Position numbers and translations under genes: made by a program. This document shows positions 62,737 to 64,000 of a stretch of 64,000 nucleotides of DNA, piece by piece (position 1 is the stretch's first letter; every line of letters begins with the position of its first letter). The stretch comes from Bradyrhizobium sp. AZCC 1693 (GTDB lineage Bacteria > Pseudomonadota > Alphaproteobacteria > Rhizobiales > Xanthobacteraceae): assembly GCF_036924745.1 (NCBI RefSeq), contig NZ_JAZHSD010000001.1:7315001-7379000 (forward strand), written 5' to 3'. The notes below the pieces were generated by a model. The model was not told the DNA's origin. It saw nothing but the letters and a program-made list of their open reading frames with translations, and ran no database searches.

Positions 62737-63926
62737 TTGTCCTCGGTCGTCATCGCGCGCTTGCACAGGACGCCTGGGATGAATTGGCTGTCCGCGCGGT
62801 GATCGAAGAAATTGCGACCGATGCAATCACCCATTTCGATCCCGACAGGTTATGGCCGGGTCATCCGAGTGGCGAGAGGGAGGAAGACGGCGACCCCAGT
62901 TTCTACAAGGGCGCGGCTGGTGTCATTTGGGCGCTGGATTATCTACATCGCGTCGGTGCGACCCGCGTCGCCGAAGACTTTCGCCCGGCGATGCCTAAGC
63001 TTATGGAGCGGACGATCGCCGACTTCGAAATCAGCTTCCCGACCGATTACGAGAAACATGGCTCGCTGCTCCGTGGCGACATGGGTGCGGCGCTTCTCGC
63101 CATGCGCCTTGAGCCCACATCGAGCCTCGCTGATCTGGTGCACGGCCGCGCAGAAGCAAATAATGATCTGCCGATCCGGGAGCTGATGTGGGGCATGCCC
63201 GGGTCCATGCTCGCCGCCATCCACATGGCCGAAATGACCCAGGAAACGCGGTGGCGCATCCTGTTCGAAATGCAGGCGGCCCGGCTGCTGGCCGAGCTGG
63301 AGGACACGCCGCAAGGTCCACTATGGACACAGGATCTCTACGGCGAACGCGACCGTTGGCTCGGGCCCGTCCACGGTTTCGCCGGCAATGTCATTCCGTT
63401 GTTGCGCGGGTGGGATTGGTTGACGCCGACGCAGCAAGCGCAGGTGGCTGAGTTTGTACCGAAGACGCTTGCAGCGAATGCGTGGCGGTCAGAAGTTGGG
63501 ACCACGTGGGGCGCGAGAAGCAAGCGCGAGACGCCGCCAAAGATGTGTCAGCACTGTCACGGTGCGCCCGGCATGGTGACGACATTTGCGGACGCGCCCT
63601 TCGCTACCCCTGAATTTGACGCACTTCTTGTGGATGCCGGTCGCTTCAGCTGGGCCGCCGGACCGCTTACCAAGGGCTCGAATCTTTGCCACGGCACGGG
63701 CGGGAATGGCTACGCATTCCTAAAACTCTACCGTCGCACGAACGATCCGGTTTGGCTCGACCGCGCGCGCCAATTCGCCATGACGGCCATCGTCCAGTAT
63801 CGCGGCTCTCAGATAGCCGTTGGCCGCGGACGGTATTCGCTTTGGACCGGCGACGTCGGCCTTGCCATTTACCTTTGGGACTGCATCACCGGGGAGCCTC
63901 GTTTTCCCACGATCGACGTGTTCTGA
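62733..63926 (+). CDS. LanC-like (lanthionine synthetase C-like) protein
   Basis: 397 residues. The alpha/alpha toroid has repeated GxxG motifs: YKGAAGVIWALDYL, LRGDMGAALLAM, MWGMPGSMLAAIHMAE, GPVHGFAGNVIPLL, CHGAPGMVTTF, LCHGTGGNGYAFLKLY and WTGDVGLAIYLWDC. Zinc ligands are Cys275 (HCHGAPG), Cys319 and His320 (LCHGTGGN); His214 in HGFAGN matches the active-site His. The C-terminal PRFPTIDVF resembles eukaryotic LanCL (ARFPAFEL), so it is closer to LanCL, which joins glutathione to dehydroamino acids, than to lantibiotic LanC. Start at 62733 with AGGAGG upstream. No LanB, LanM or transporter follows in the window. Confidence 0.85.
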   Translation: MIVLGRHRALAQDAWDELAVRAVIEEIATDAITHFDPDRLWPGHPSGEREEDGDPSFYKGAAGVIWALDYLHRVGATRVAEDFRPAMPKLMERTIADFEISFPTDYEKHGSLLRGDMGAALLAMRLEPTSSLADLVHGRAEANNDLPIRELMWGMPGSMLAAIHMAEMTQETRWRILFEMQAARLLAELEDTPQGPLWTQDLYGERDRWLGPVHGFAGNVIPLLRGWDWLTPTQQAQVAEFVPKTLAANAWRSEVGTTWGARSKRETPPKMCQHCHGAPGMVTTFADAPFATPEFDALLVDAGRFSWAAGPLTKGSNLCHGTGGNGYAFLKLYRRTNDPVWLDRARQFAMTAIVQYRGSQIAVGRGRYSLWTGDVGLAIYLWDCITGEPRFPTIDVF

Positions 63927-64000
63927 CCCGAACATCGCGACACGCCGGAATCAGCAAATACGCGGCGCTTTATCTTGAATGGCCTCCTGCCGAACAATAA

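Noticed and set aside
62733..63926. Lanthipeptide biosynthetic gene cluster
   Set aside because: Only a LanC-like protein is present; no LanB, LanM, protease or exporter in the window, and the C-terminus is LanCL-like.
1..64000. tRNA, rRNA, CRISPR array, prophage or insertion sequence
   Set aside because: No cloverleaf, no spaced direct-repeat array, no transposase, integrase or phage gene could be found by reading both strands.

Overview
The window looks like chromosomal DNA from a high-GC alphaproteobacterium of the Bradyrhizobium / Nitrobacteraceae type. This is an inference from gene content and style: a heptose-containing LPS core locus with an LpcC-like mannosyltransferase, an Omp25-like porin, 3-hydroxybutyrate dehydrogenase, a patatin/DUF3734 protein, form II CoxL-type molybdoprotein, many short interspersed palindromic repeats, and GC-rich third codon positions. 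No rRNA, tRNA, CRISPR array, insertion sequence or phage gene was found.

Layout. (1) 0-3.2 kb: redox and small stress proteins: the N-terminal part of a glutathione-reductase-like flavoprotein cut by the left edge, a secreted DUF302 protein, a Met-rich secreted peptide, a peroxiredoxin and a frameshifted DUF899 protein. (2) 3.3-8.7 kb: a visibly less GC-rich segment with a Tat-exported protein of unknown function, a haem-oxygenase-fold (HDO-like) putative metalloenzyme and a large SAM-cyclase-ATPase-TPR signalling protein; it reads like an acquired accessory block. (3) 8.8-24.9 kb: metabolism: LysR regulator, bdhA, patatin, glgA, a CaiB-type CoA-transferase followed by a five-gene Opp/Dpp-type ABC importer, a zinc alcohol dehydrogenase, a beta-decarboxylating dehydrogenase, an EthD protein and a fumarylacetoacetate-hydrolase-family enzyme. 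(4) 24.9-55.5 kb: a long cell-envelope polysaccharide region: MsbA-like exporter, galE, LPS core glycosyltransferases, waaF, hldD, hldE, two tandem O-antigen ligase/polymerase paralogues, a WbpM/CapD-like dehydratase, a WbuB-like glycosyltransferase, a WecA/WbpL-like initiating transferase, a flippase-like protein, an accessory minus-strand operon (two methyltransferases, a family 2 glycosyltransferase, an AsnB-type amidotransferase, a frameshifted membrane protein), a frameshifted OafA-SGNH acyltransferase, a UDP-uronate epimerase, ManC, an oxidoreductase/aminotransferase pair that could make a 3-amino sugar (GnnA/GnnB type), and MurJ. (5) 55.6-64 kb: Omp25-like porin, an orphan CoxL-type molybdenum hydroxylase subunit followed by a cytochrome c556, a CHRD protein, a dihaem cytochrome c, a membrane-anchored DnaJ-domain protein and an orphan LanC-like protein.

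How the parts fit. HldD and HldE make ADP-heptose used by WaaF; GalE, the UDP-uronate epimerase and ManC supply hexose, uronate and mannose donors; WbpM-like and WecA/WbpL-like proteins would start an O-chain on undecaprenyl phosphate; the Wzy_C paralogues polymerise and/or ligate it; methyl-, acyl- and amido-transferases decorate it. The central part (about 40.8-49 kb) is less GC-rich than its flanks, as expected of a variable O-antigen locus.

Three genes (DUF899, polytopic membrane protein, acyltransferase) are each broken by a single small indel inside a conserved stretch. They are either real pseudogenes or, more simply, assembly errors; raw reads would decide. The most novel-looking items are the Tat-protein/HDO-enzyme pair at 3.4-4.9 kb, the orphan LanC-like gene with a stop-start overlapping small ORF upstream at 62.5-63.9 kb, and the tandem ligase paralogues at 32.8-35.4 kb.
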